A stretch of DNA of 11,314 nt from Chloroflexota bacterium (GTDB lineage Bacteria > Chloroflexota > Limnocylindria > Limnocylindrales > CSP1-4). The stretch lies in contig JACCXQ010000271.1 of NCBI GenBank assembly GCA_013696945.1, forward strand, positions 1 to 11,314. The letters are read 5' to 3'. Each line of letters begins with the position of its first letter. Positions within the stretch are counted from its first letter, which is position 1. Positions 1 to 6,475 of this stretch are shown here, in pieces. A program made the translations under genes and the position numbers. The notes under the pieces are model-generated. The model had not been told where the DNA came from, did no database searches, and saw nothing but the letters and a program-made list of their open reading frames with translations.

Positions 1-1
1 T

Positions 2-1987
2 GGCGGGGCCATCGGCGAGTGGCTGTCCGGGACCTTCTCGGACCTGGTGAGCCCCGCCGGAGCGGTCGTCGTCCTGCTCGGGTTCGTCACGGCCGGCGTG
101 CTCCTGATGTTCGACCTGACGCTGCGCTCGCTCTTCCGTCCCGTGACGGCAGGCGGGCGCGCACTGGCGGCGACCATCCCGCAGCCCTCGATCCGGCAAC
201 GCTCGCGCGTCGATGGTGACGAGAGGGAGGGGCGCATCGCGGTCGCCGTGCCCGTCGAGACGGCCCAGGCCGGCGGTCGTGGTCGTGGACGCCGCCGCGG
301 CATGGAGGCGGACGCGTCACCCGCGTCATCGGGTGGGCCGCTCTCCGCAGGCACCGAGCTCCCGCTACCGGTGCCGAGTCCTGCGCCGGTGAGCCAGACG
401 GTCTGGTCCGGCGGCGGGGGAGGGGCCGCTGCGCCGGCTGCCCAACGCGCTGCGGCATCGAGCGCCACCGCGATCGAGGAGCCGTCAGGTCTCGATGAGG
501 GCGATGGACCGCCGCCGCTCCACGAGAGACCGTGGACCCTGCCGCCCACCGACGTCCTTGATGCGACCCGGCCGGCGGTCACCGGCAACCGACTCGATCA
601 CGACCGCAACATCCGGATCATCGAGGAGAAGCTGCGCAGCTTCCAGATCCCGGCCAATGTGACGGCCGTCAACACGGGGCCCGTAGTGACCCAGTACGAG
701 GTCAAGCCGGACGTCCGCGTCAAGCTGTCGCGCATCGAGGGTCTGGCCGACGATCTCGCGATGGCACTCGCAGCGCGCACCATCCGCATCGAGGCGCCCA
801 TCCCGGGGCGCGACGTCGTGGGCGTCGAGATCCCGAACCACGCGTCGGAGATCGTCTCGTTCCGGGCGCTCTACGACGACTCCGGGATGGCCGAGGCCAC
901 GAGCCGGCTGACCTTCGCGCTGGGCCGCGATGTGTCCGGCAAGGCCTATGCGGTCGACCTGGCCAAGATGCCGCATCTCCTGATCGCCGGCGCCACGGGA
1001 TCGGGCAAGAGCGTGTGTGTGAACGCCCTGATCACGAGCATCCTGATGCGGGCGCGCCCGGATGAGGTCCGCCTCGTCCTCATCGACCTCAAACGCGTCG
1101 AGCTGGCGGCCTACGAGGGGCTGCCGCACCTCCTGACCAGCGTCATCGTGGAGGCGGCGCACGCTCGCTCTGCGCTGTCCTGGGCGGTGCACCAGATGGA
1201 AGAGCGGTACAAGGCGCTCGCATCGCGCGGCGAGCGCAACATCACCGCCTACAACGCCAGTCCCCGGATCTCGCTCGACGAGCGGCTGCCGTACATCGTC
1301 ATCGTCATCGACGAGCTCGCTGACCTGATGATGCGGGAGGGCCGGAAGGTCGAGGATCCCGTCGTGAAGCTGGCCCAGAAGGCTCGCGCCGTGGGCATCC
1401 ACCTCGTCCTGGCCACGCAGCGTCCGAGCGTCAACGTCGTGACGGGGCTCATCAAGGCGAACGTGCCAAGCCGCATCGCCTTCGCGATGTCATCGAACGT
1501 CGACAGCCGGACCGTACTCGACCAGCCGGGCGCGGAAGATCTCATCGGGCGCGGCGACATGCTCTATCAGCCGGCCGACCTGCCGCGACCGGTCCGGCTC
1601 CAGGGTGTCTTCGTGAGCGACGCCGAGGTCCACGCGGTGACCGACCACTGGCGCGAGCAGGCGCCCGAGCCGCACTACGACCCCGACCTCCTCTCCGCCG
1701 CCGACGAGGACGATGCCGGTGGCTCGGAGTTCGCGTGGCTGGCCAGGATGGCGCAGGACGAGCTCACTGCGAGGGCGGCAGAGCTGGTCATGCAGACCGG
1801 CAAGGCGTCGACATCGATGATGCAGACCAAGCTCAAGGTCGGGTTCAACCGTGCCAGCCGCCTGGTCGACGAGCTGGAGCGATACGGCATCGTAGGACCG
1901 CAGGATCCGCGCAACCCTGCCGTCCCGCGCCAGGTCTACGGTCCAGAGAACTGGCTCCGCGGTCCCGAGGATGCCGATGACCTCTGA
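2..1987 (+). CDS. ftsK: FtsK/SpoIIIE-family DNA translocase, 5'-truncated by window edge
   Basis: This is a septum-anchored, ATP-driven DNA pump that clears chromosome DNA from the division site. The frame is open to base 2, and the residues before the GTG at 47 (G-G-A-I-G-E-W-L-S-G-T-F) resemble the loop before the last N-terminal membrane helix of FtsK. The gene therefore starts upstream and the GTG at 47 is not the true start. Numbering from that GTG: a membrane helix at about 5-26; a low-complexity Gly/Arg/Pro/Ala linker at about 45-185; the alpha/beta motor at about 190-540 with Walker A GATGSGKS at 315-322 (nt 989-1012) and Walker B IVIVIDEL ending near 424; and a winged-helix gamma domain at about 568-632, which in the family reads polar KOPS-type sequences. 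The stop is TGA at 1985-1987. A 114-nt gap separates it from rodZ. Family assignment is certain. About 100-150 N-terminal residues are probably missing, judging from usual family length. Confidence 0.97.
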   Translation, partial: GGAIGEWLSGTFSDLVSPAGAVVVLLGFVTAGVLLMFDLTLRSLFRPVTAGGRALAATIPQPSIRQRSRVDGDEREGRIAVAVPVETAQAGGRGRGRRRGMEADASPASSGGPLSAGTELPLPVPSPAPVSQTVWSGGGGGAAAPAAQRAAASSATAIEEPSGLDEGDGPPPLHERPWTLPPTDVLDATRPAVTGNRLDHDRNIRIIEEKLRSFQIPANVTAVNTGPVVTQYEVKPDVRVKLSRIEGLADDLAMALAARTIRIEAPIPGRDVVGVEIPNHASEIVSFRALYDDSGMAEATSRLTFALGRDVSGKAYAVDLAKMPHLLIAGATGSGKSVCVNALITSILMRARPDEVRLVLIDLKRVELAAYEGLPHLLTSVIVEAAHARSALSWAVHQMEERYKALASRGERNITAYNASPRISLDERLPYIVIVIDELADLMMREGRKVEDPVVKLAQKARAVGIHLVLATQRPSVNVVTGLIKANVPSRIAFAMSSNVDSRTVLDQPGAEDLIGRGDMLYQPADLPRPVRLQGVFVSDAEVHAVTDHWREQAPEPHYDPDLLSAADEDDAGGSEFAWLARMAQDELTARAAELVMQTGKASTSMMQTKLKVGFNRASRLVDELERYGIVGPQDPRNPAVPRQVYGPENWLRGPEDADDL

Positions 1988-2033
1988 TCGGCGGTGCGGC
2001 GGGGCACCGGCGGAGCCCTCGTCGAGAACCGCG

Positions 2034-2039
2034 TATCCT
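2034..2039 (+). promoter_or_regulatory. Candidate -10 element (TATCCT) upstream of rodZ
   Basis: TATCCT lies in the 114-nt ftsK-rodZ gap and matches four of six bases of the sigma-70 -10 consensus TATAAT. No convincing -35 is visible 16-18 nt upstream. If used, it would give a leader of about 55 nt before the ATG at 2102. The rest of the gap (1988-2101) shows no clear terminator; a short GGGA-TCG-TCCC inverted repeat sits at about 2086-2096. Confidence 0.3.
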
Positions 2040-2101
2040 GTGTACCGGGCACGGCCGAGGCTGGACCGCGAGCCCATCGCTGAGAGGGATCGTCCCGTCC
2101 G

Positions 2102-3496
2102 ATGACCGCCCGACACCAGATCAGAGTGGGTGGGAGGCGACTCGGTCGCGACCGTGGAGCCCCCATCGACGCCACCCCCGCGCCGCCGCTCGGTGAGGTG
2201 CTGCGCCTCGCTCGTGAGCGTAAGGGTGTCGATCTCTATCGGGCGGAGCGCGACACGAAGATCCGCGCGAAGCACCTCGAAGCGCTGGAGAACGGCGATT
2301 ACGCGGAGCTCCCCGGCGCGGTCTACACGAAGGGATTCCTGCGCAACTACGCGGTCTACCTTGGCCTTGACCCCGAGGAGACCCTCGAGCGCTGGCGCGA
2401 CGAGACCAGCATGACCCGGCGGAGCGAGGCGGTCGCCGTCGCACCGCCCCGGCCGATCGCCGAGCCGCGGCGGGGTCTCATCTTCACGCGCGGCGTGCTC
2501 GTGGCCGCGCTCATCAGCTTCGTGTTCATCGCGTTCGTGGGCTACGTCGCCCTCCAGGTCGCCCGTTTCTCCCAGACGACGCAGTTTGCCGTGGACCCGC
2601 CGCTCGTGCGCGTGCTAGCCGAGGACGCGGAGACGACCATGCTCTCGGGGACGACCATCGCCGGCGCGACGGTGACGGTGACGGGACCGGTGGACTTCCT
2701 GCGCACGACCGAAGCTGGTTCGAACGGTCGCTGGTCGATGGAGGTCCCGGTCGCCAAGGGTCGGAACGACTTCTCGATCATCGCGCGTGATCCGGACACG
2801 GATCGTGACTCCCCGCCGGTGAACGTCATCGTCACCGTGCCCGTCCCACCCACTCCGGCACCGCCGAGCAGCGGATCATCACCGATCCCGTCGCTCGCGG
2901 CCACGGGACTCACGGTCGCGCTGCCACTCGAGGGCGCCGCCTTCACGGAGGGCGTGGTCCACGTCCAGGGCACGACCGATGGGACGCGCGTCACGATCAC
3001 CGCCGCCCAGGCTGCCCAGCCGGTCCCGAGCGGAGCACCCGCGCCGAGCCTCCCCTCCGCCTCGCCGCGGACGGGACCCGGGGCCGTCACCGCCACACCG
3101 ACCGATGGCTCATTCGAGGCCGATGTCCCGCTCCCGGTCGGTCGCTGGACGCTCACCATCACCGCCACCGCGGAGGGCCGCGTGGACGCGGTCGCGACGC
3201 GGACGGTGTCTGTTGCCTTCGAGGGACTGTCCGTGGCCGTCGAAGCCCAGCGCGGCAATGCTTACATCCAGGTCTGGGTCGATGGGCGACCGCTCGCCGG
3301 CTGGAACCCCGGTCGTGTGCTGCGGCGCGGCGACTCGCAGACGTTCACCGCGAACCGGACCGTCCTGGTCCGGACCGGCAACTCCGGGGCGACCTCATTC
3401 ACGGTCAACGGGGAGCTGCTGGGCCCCCTCGGCGATACCGGGGATGTCGAGAACTGGCTCTTCGAGAAGGGGAGGTCGCCTCGCCGCACCCCGTGA
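2102..3496 (+). CDS. rodZ: RodZ-like membrane-anchored HTH protein with DUF4115 tail
   Basis: The 464-aa protein has the RodZ layout. A cytoplasmic Xre-type helix-turn-helix spans about residues 29-95, including the family-typical L-P-G-A-V-Y-T-K-G-F-L-R-N-Y at 70-83. A basic stretch follows, then one membrane helix at about 131-151, then a long extracytoplasmic part. In RodZ the HTH domain binds MreB and helps set cell shape. The outer part has two Ig-like beta modules (about 160-245 and 270-378) separated by Pro/Ser-rich linkers, ending in a DUF4115 domain from about 380 (I-Q-V-W-V-D-G, then V-R-T-G-N-S-G, then F-T-V-N-G). The start is ATG 2102; it lacks a strong Shine-Dalgarno, and GTG 2126 is an alternative that would also keep the HTH whole. 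The TGA stop overlaps the pncC GTG as GTGA. Direct MreB partnership is inferred, since no mreB is visible here. Confidence 0.85.
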   Translation: MTARHQIRVGGRRLGRDRGAPIDATPAPPLGEVLRLARERKGVDLYRAERDTKIRAKHLEALENGDYAELPGAVYTKGFLRNYAVYLGLDPEETLERWRDETSMTRRSEAVAVAPPRPIAEPRRGLIFTRGVLVAALISFVFIAFVGYVALQVARFSQTTQFAVDPPLVRVLAEDAETTMLSGTTIAGATVTVTGPVDFLRTTEAGSNGRWSMEVPVAKGRNDFSIIARDPDTDRDSPPVNVIVTVPVPPTPAPPSSGSSPIPSLAATGLTVALPLEGAAFTEGVVHVQGTTDGTRVTITAAQAAQPVPSGAPAPSLPSASPRTGPGAVTATPTDGSFEADVPLPVGRWTLTITATAEGRVDAVATRTVSVAFEGLSVAVEAQRGNAYIQVWVDGRPLAGWNPGRVLRRGDSQTFTANRTVLVRTGNSGATSFTVNGELLGPLGDTGDVENWLFEKGRSPRRTP

Positions 3497-3993
3497 ACGG
3501 GGGATCGAGCGACGAGCCCGGGCTGGTCCAGCTGGCGCGCCTCATCCAAGTGCGGTGCTTAGAGCGTGGCCTGACCCTCGCCACCGCCGAGTCGTGCACG
3601 GGTGGCCTGATCGCCCACCTCCTCACCGAGGTCCCCGGGTCCAGCGACTACTTCATCGGCGCGGCGGTGACCTACAGCGACGCGCTGAAGCGCGGCCTGC
3701 TGAACGTGCCGGGCGAGCTGCTGCGGACTGGCGGGGCAGTGTCCGCGGATGTCGCGATCGCGATGGCCGTGGGATGCCGTAGCAAGCTGGGCTCCGACAT
3801 GGCCGTGAGCGTGACGGGCATCGCAGGCCCGGATGGAGGTTCGCCGGAGAAACCCGTCGGGCTGACGTACGTCGCGATCGCGGACGCGGCAGGGCACGAT
3901 GTCCGCCGCTTCGTTTGGTCGGAAGGACGCAGTGGGAACAAGCGCCGCAGCGCGGAAGCCGCGCTCACGCTGCTCCTGGAACGCCTCGCATGA
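3493..3993 (+). CDS. pncC: Nicotinamide-nucleotide amidohydrolase PncC (stand-alone CinA C-terminal domain)
   Basis: The 166-aa protein is the CinA C-terminal domain without the N-terminal MoaB-like half. Members deamidate nicotinamide mononucleotide to nicotinate mononucleotide in pyridine-nucleotide salvage. Family signatures are A-E-S-C-T-G-G at 32-38, whose Ser34 is the expected nucleophile; V-P-G-S-S-D-Y-F-I-G just downstream; then G-A-V-S, V-T-G-I-A-G-P-D-G-G and P-E-K-P-V-G-L. Length fits the stand-alone family (about 160-170 aa). The GTG start at 3493 overlaps the rodZ stop by 4 nt. A GGGGAGGT at 3469-3476 is 16 nt away, too far for an optimal ribosome site, so translation probably depends on coupling to rodZ. 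The stop overlaps the next start as ATGA. cinA beside rodZ is a known arrangement in Firmicutes. Confidence 0.95.
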   Translation: MNGGSSDEPGLVQLARLIQVRCLERGLTLATAESCTGGLIAHLLTEVPGSSDYFIGAAVTYSDALKRGLLNVPGELLRTGGAVSADVAIAMAVGCRSKLGSDMAVSVTGIAGPDGGSPEKPVGLTYVAIADAAGHDVRRFVWSEGRSGNKRRSAEAALTLLLERLA

Positions 3994-5189
3994 CCAGGTC
4001 CGGTCACGAGATCGGCGCCGGCCTCGACCCGGCACGGGCGGCACGCCCCGTCGCCCAAGGCGAGCGTATCCATGTGGTGGGAGCGGCGGGAGCAGGGGCT
4101 TCGGCGGCGGCACTCCTCGCCCATGGCGTGGGAGCCGCCGTCACGGCGTGCGACTCCGGCGGTCCGACGCCGTACGTTCGAGCGCTGGCGCACGAGCGCA
4201 TCCCCATCGAGTGGTCGCATGATCCGGCGCACATCGGCGCCGGGGACAGGGCGTCGGTCGACCGCGTCGCCGTCACCAAGGCCCTCACCTCGGTCGATCC
4301 CGATCACCCTGAGCTGATGGCCGCCCGTCGACTGGGTGTCCCCCTCGAGTCCTGGCAGCAGGTCGTGGCGGATGCGGCCGCAACCACAGGGCAGAGACTC
4401 GTCGCCGTGACGGGCACGCACGGGAAGTCGACGAGCAGCGGCTGGCTGGTCCACCTGCTGGCGCACGCCGGCCGGGATCCGTCCGCCTTCGTCGGTGCGC
4501 TCCTCCCGGCAGCGCTGACCTCAGGCGTCGCGTCCACTGCCCGCCTGGGCGACGGGGACGAGTTCATCGTGGAAGCGGACGAGTACGCTGGGAACTTCGA
4601 CCCATACCACCCACGGATCGCGGTGCTCCTCAACGCCGAGTGGGATCACCCGGACGTCTTCGCGGATGCGGCCGCCGTGCACGATGCGTTCGCTGCCTGG
4701 ATCGAGGCGGCGGCGAACGCGGCCACGGCGGAGGATGGGTCTGGGCTCGTGGTCGTGGCGAACGTCGGTGATGCGGGCATCCGAGCGGTCCTGGAACGCG
4801 TCCGCGGCGAGCATGTGCGCGTGGTCGGTGCCGCGCTCGCGGATGAGGCATCGGCCGTGCCTGATGGGACCGAGGTCATCGGTACCCTGGCAGACGGGAT
4901 CCTGCGACTCGACGGCGTCGGCGATGCTCCCGTCTGGGTCCGGATGCCGCTTGACGGGCGCCACAATGCGGCCAATGCTGTCTGCGTAGCTGCGGCTGCG
5001 TTCGAGCTCGGCGTCCCAGGCGACCAGATCGGCGCGGGCCTGGCATCGTTCGGGGGCGTCGGACGACGGATGGAACTCATGGGCGAGCCGCGCGGTGTGA
5101 CCGTGCTCGACGACTACGGCCATCACCCGACGGCTATCGCGGCGACGCTCGATGCTGTCCAGGGTCGCTATCCCGGCCGGCCCGTCTGA
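3990..5189 (+). CDS. murC: MurC-type Mur ligase, reading frame cut by in-frame TGA
   Basis: MurC couples L-alanine to UDP-N-acetylmuramate using ATP, the first amino-acid step of peptidoglycan precursor synthesis in the cytoplasm. ATG 3990 overlaps the pncC stop (ATGA) and fixes the start. The 399 residues hold the N-terminal Rossmann-like domain (I-H-V-V-G-A-A-G-A-G near 28-37), the ATP loop G-T-H-G-K-S-T at 142-148, the E-A-D-E-Y motif with a following L-N-A-E-W-D-H-P, H325-N326 of the H-N-x-x-N motif, G-V-G-R-R-M-E, and D-D-Y-G-H-H-P at 374-380. The frame then ends at TGA 5187-5189 after Y-P-G-R-P-V, about 110 residues short of a full enzyme. The missing part follows in the same frame. MurC is favoured over Mpl or MurD by the H-H-P and E-A-D-E signatures, but it is divergent. 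It may not be the only copy, since no other dcw-cluster gene is nearby. Confidence 0.85.
   Translation: MTRSGHEIGAGLDPARAARPVAQGERIHVVGAAGAGASAAALLAHGVGAAVTACDSGGPTPYVRALAHERIPIEWSHDPAHIGAGDRASVDRVAVTKALTSVDPDHPELMAARRLGVPLESWQQVVADAAATTGQRLVAVTGTHGKSTSSGWLVHLLAHAGRDPSAFVGALLPAALTSGVASTARLGDGDEFIVEADEYAGNFDPYHPRIAVLLNAEWDHPDVFADAAAVHDAFAAWIEAAANAATAEDGSGLVVVANVGDAGIRAVLERVRGEHVRVVGAALADEASAVPDGTEVIGTLADGILRLDGVGDAPVWVRMPLDGRHNAANAVCVAAAAFELGVPGDQIGAGLASFGGVGRRMELMGEPRGVTVLDDYGHHPTAIAATLDAVQGRYPGRPV
5187..5189 (+). other. In-frame TGA interrupting the Mur ligase, at a probable Trp/hydrophobic position
   Basis: Read in the 3990 frame, the codons run CGG CCC GTC TGA GCC GTC TAC GAG CCA. The residues either side align to the MurC segment usually written R-R-x-x-A-V-F-Q-P-H, so TGA replaces the third residue before the aromatic F/Y. 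That residue is V in Escherichia coli and Bacillus subtilis MurC and, from memory, often W in high-GC lineages. One G-to-A change (TGG to TGA) is the simplest origin. Other genes here stop normally at TGA and use TGG for Trp, so a code change is unlikely. Confidence 0.9.
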
Positions 5190-5525
5190 GCCGTCTACGA
5201 GCCACTGACCTACCACCGGACGGCGGCGATGCTCGATGAGTTCGCCGTGGTGCTGGCGCGAGCCGACCACGCCGTCATCGCGGACATCTGGGCGGGCCGT
5301 GACCCGGACACGACCATCACCAGCGCAGACGCTCTCGCCCGCGCGGTCTCAGCGAAGGCTGTCGAGGCTGCCACCGCCCCCGGCAGCGTCGAGCGCACGG
5401 CGGATCATCTCGCTGAGCGCGTGCGCCCGGGCGATGTCGTCCTCGTGATGGGCGGCGGACGCTCATACGTCATCGCGGAGCGGCTCATCGCCCTCCTGTC
5501 CGATGCGAGCGCCGCGGGCCGCTAG
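5190..5525 (+). pseudogene. murC: In-frame C-terminal remainder of the Mur ligase after the TGA
   Basis: These 111 codons continue the Mur ligase C-terminal (amino-acid-binding) domain without any frame change: A-V-Y-E-P-L-T-Y-H-R-T corresponds to the family's A-V-F-Q-P-H-x-Y-x-R-T, D-I-W-A-G-R-D to the D-I-Y-x-A-R-E segment, and G-D-V-V-L-V-M-G-G-G to the G-D-x-x-L-x-x-G-A-G-D segment. The stop is TAG at 5523-5525. With the TGA read as an amino acid, the whole protein would be 511 residues, within the family range. If expressed separately, the first ATG is at 5229, but it has no Shine-Dalgarno and would lose the conserved Y-E-P motif. A separate gene is therefore unlikely. Either the whole locus is a recent pseudogene, or the TGA is an error or is read through. 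The Gln and His of F-Q-P-H are Glu and Leu here, and G-A-G-D is G-G-G-R. Confidence 0.8.
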
Positions 5526-5528
5526 ACT
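5523..5528 (+). promoter_or_regulatory. Candidate -10 element (TAGACT) overlapping the murC stop
   Basis: TAGACT fits the TAnnnT core of sigma-70-type -10 elements. Its TAG is the murC stop codon, and it ends 10 nt before the ATG at 5539. Transcription would start only a few bases before that codon, giving a nearly leaderless mRNA. No clear -35 is seen. Such a promoter would free the downstream genes from polarity caused by the TGA in murC. Confidence 0.4.
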
Positions 5529-5538
5529 CTCGCGGGAA

Positions 5539-5979
5539 ATGCCCGACCTGACACCCGGTGACGGCCAGGATCTCCTCGAGCGCTACAAGCGCGCATGGGA
5601 GGGCCGTGACGCGGACGCAGCGATGGAGCTCTACGCGCCAGATGCCGAACACCGTGATCACCCATTCCGTGAGCCCTTCGTGGGGCAGAACGACATCCGC
5701 GCGATGTGGAACGACATCTGCGCCGGCCAGGCCCATATCGAGTTCGACGCGGAGCGTGTCTGGGTCGCCGGTCGGACCGTCCTGGCGAGCTGGCACGCCG
5801 CATACACGGATCGGACGAACGCGCGGCGTGTTCGGATGAGGGGGTTCGCGACGTTCGAGCTCGACGACGCCGGCCGGATCCAGCGCGTCCGCGAGTGGCC
5901 GATGTCTCAAGTGGTCGGCGTGGACAGCACGTTCATCCCGGACCGACAGGAACAGGGGAGGACGGGGCATGGCAGGTGA
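5539..5979 (+). CDS. SnoaL/NTF2-like family protein
   Basis: This 146-aa protein has the sequence pattern of the small NTF2-like cone fold (SnoaL-like, nuclear transport factor 2 family). A helical start (L-L-E-R-Y-K-R-A-W-E-G-R-D) is followed by A-M-E-L-Y-A-P-D-A-E-H-R-D-H-P-F, the G-Q-N-D-I-R-A-M-W segment, and then four beta strands ending in I-Q-R-V-R-E-W. The family includes polyketide cyclases, steroid isomerases, limonene-epoxide hydrolases and many proteins without known activity, so substrate and reaction cannot be assigned. The ATG at 5539 is preferred over an in-frame upstream start at 5503 because the upstream residues overlap the murC end, look non-conserved, and would lie before the candidate promoter. 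The last 11 nt overlap yajQ, and the yajQ ribosome site lies inside this gene's tail, which suggests coupled translation. There is no signal peptide. Confidence 0.8.
   Translation: MPDLTPGDGQDLLERYKRAWEGRDADAAMELYAPDAEHRDHPFREPFVGQNDIRAMWNDICAGQAHIEFDAERVWVAGRTVLASWHAAYTDRTNARRVRMRGFATFELDDAGRIQRVREWPMSQVVGVDSTFIPDRQEQGRTGHGR
5955..5962 (+). promoter_or_regulatory. Shine-Dalgarno (GGGGAGGA) of yajQ
   Basis: A strong purine-rich site lies six nt before the ATG at 5969, inside the end of the NTF2-like gene. It fixes the yajQ start and contrasts with the minus-strand genes here, which lack such sites. Confidence 0.75.
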
Positions 5980-6466
5980 CGTCTCGTTCGACGTCGTGAG
6001 CGACTTCGATCGGCAGGAGCTCGTGAATGCGCTCGACCAGGTGCGCCGCGAGATGGCCACGCGCTATGACTTCAAAGGCGCCAAGGCGGACATCGAGCTC
6101 GGCAAGGACGAGCTGGTGATCCGCGTCGACACCGACCATCGCGCTCAGGCCATCCGCGATCTGGTCGAGTCCAAGGCCATCCGGCGCGGCCTCTCGCTCA
6201 AGATCTTCGACTGGGGGGAGGTCGAGCCGGCCGGAGGAGACACCGTCCGTCAGCAGGTGACGCTCCGTCGGGGCCTGCCCGAGGACGTCGCCAAGCGGAT
6301 CTCGAAGCTCATCCGCGACGACTTCCCGAAGCTGAAGTCGCAGATCCAGGGCGATGCCGTGCGCGTCAGTGGGAAGAACAAGGACGATCTTCAGAAGGTC
6401 ATCGGCCGGCTCCGCGAGGAAGGGGAGGGCTACCCGGTGGCACTCCAGTTCCAGAACTACCGCTAG
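5969..6466 (+). CDS. yajQ: YajQ family nucleotide-binding protein (DUF520)
   Basis: The 165-aa protein matches YajQ over its full length (family about 160-165 aa): S-F-D-V-V-S near the start, T-R-Y-D-F-K-G at about residues 30-36, a central R-Q-Q-V-T-L-R-R-G, then I-R-D-D-F-P-K-L-K-S-Q-I-Q-G-D-A-V-R-V-S-G-K and D-D-L-Q-K-V-I near the end, closing with Q-F-Q-N-Y-R. YajQ has two ferredoxin-like subdomains. Xanthomonas members bind cyclic-di-GMP and act with a transcription factor, while other members bind tRNA or GTP or associate with phage transcription, so the role here is open. No diguanylate cyclase or cognate regulator is visible. The start overlaps the preceding gene by 11 nt and the stop (TAG) is 9 nt before the ThDP enzyme gene, so all three genes are probably co-transcribed. 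Confidence 0.95.
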   Translation: MAGDVSFDVVSDFDRQELVNALDQVRREMATRYDFKGAKADIELGKDELVIRVDTDHRAQAIRDLVESKAIRRGLSLKIFDWGEVEPAGGDTVRQQVTLRRGLPEDVAKRISKLIRDDFPKLKSQIQGDAVRVSGKNKDDLQKVIGRLREEGEGYPVALQFQNYR

Positions 6467-6475
6467 GAACCGAAG

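Noticed and set aside
485..1402. Long antisense open frames, e.g. 485-1402 minus, 2542-3258 minus, 8995-10071 plus
   Set aside because: They are mirror frames of strongly supported genes, as expected at high G+C, with Arg/Asp/His-rich composition and no family motif.
2040..2105. 21-codon GTG leader peptide ending in ATGA overlap with rodZ
   Set aside because: The GTG directly abuts the candidate -10 element, so it would lie upstream of the transcription start. No ribosome site and Arg-rich composition.
3915..3989. Longer Mur ligase starting at 3915
   Set aside because: It would run 79 nt inside pncC in another frame. The ATG at 3990 overlaps the pncC stop as ATGA, and the family domain begins soon after.
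5187..5189. Genetic-code reassignment (TGA read as Trp) or selenocysteine
   Set aside because: FtsK, RodZ and PncC end at TGA exactly where their families end, and Trp is encoded by TGG throughout. The position is hydrophobic rather than catalytic Cys/Sec, and I see no SECIS-like hairpin directly after it.
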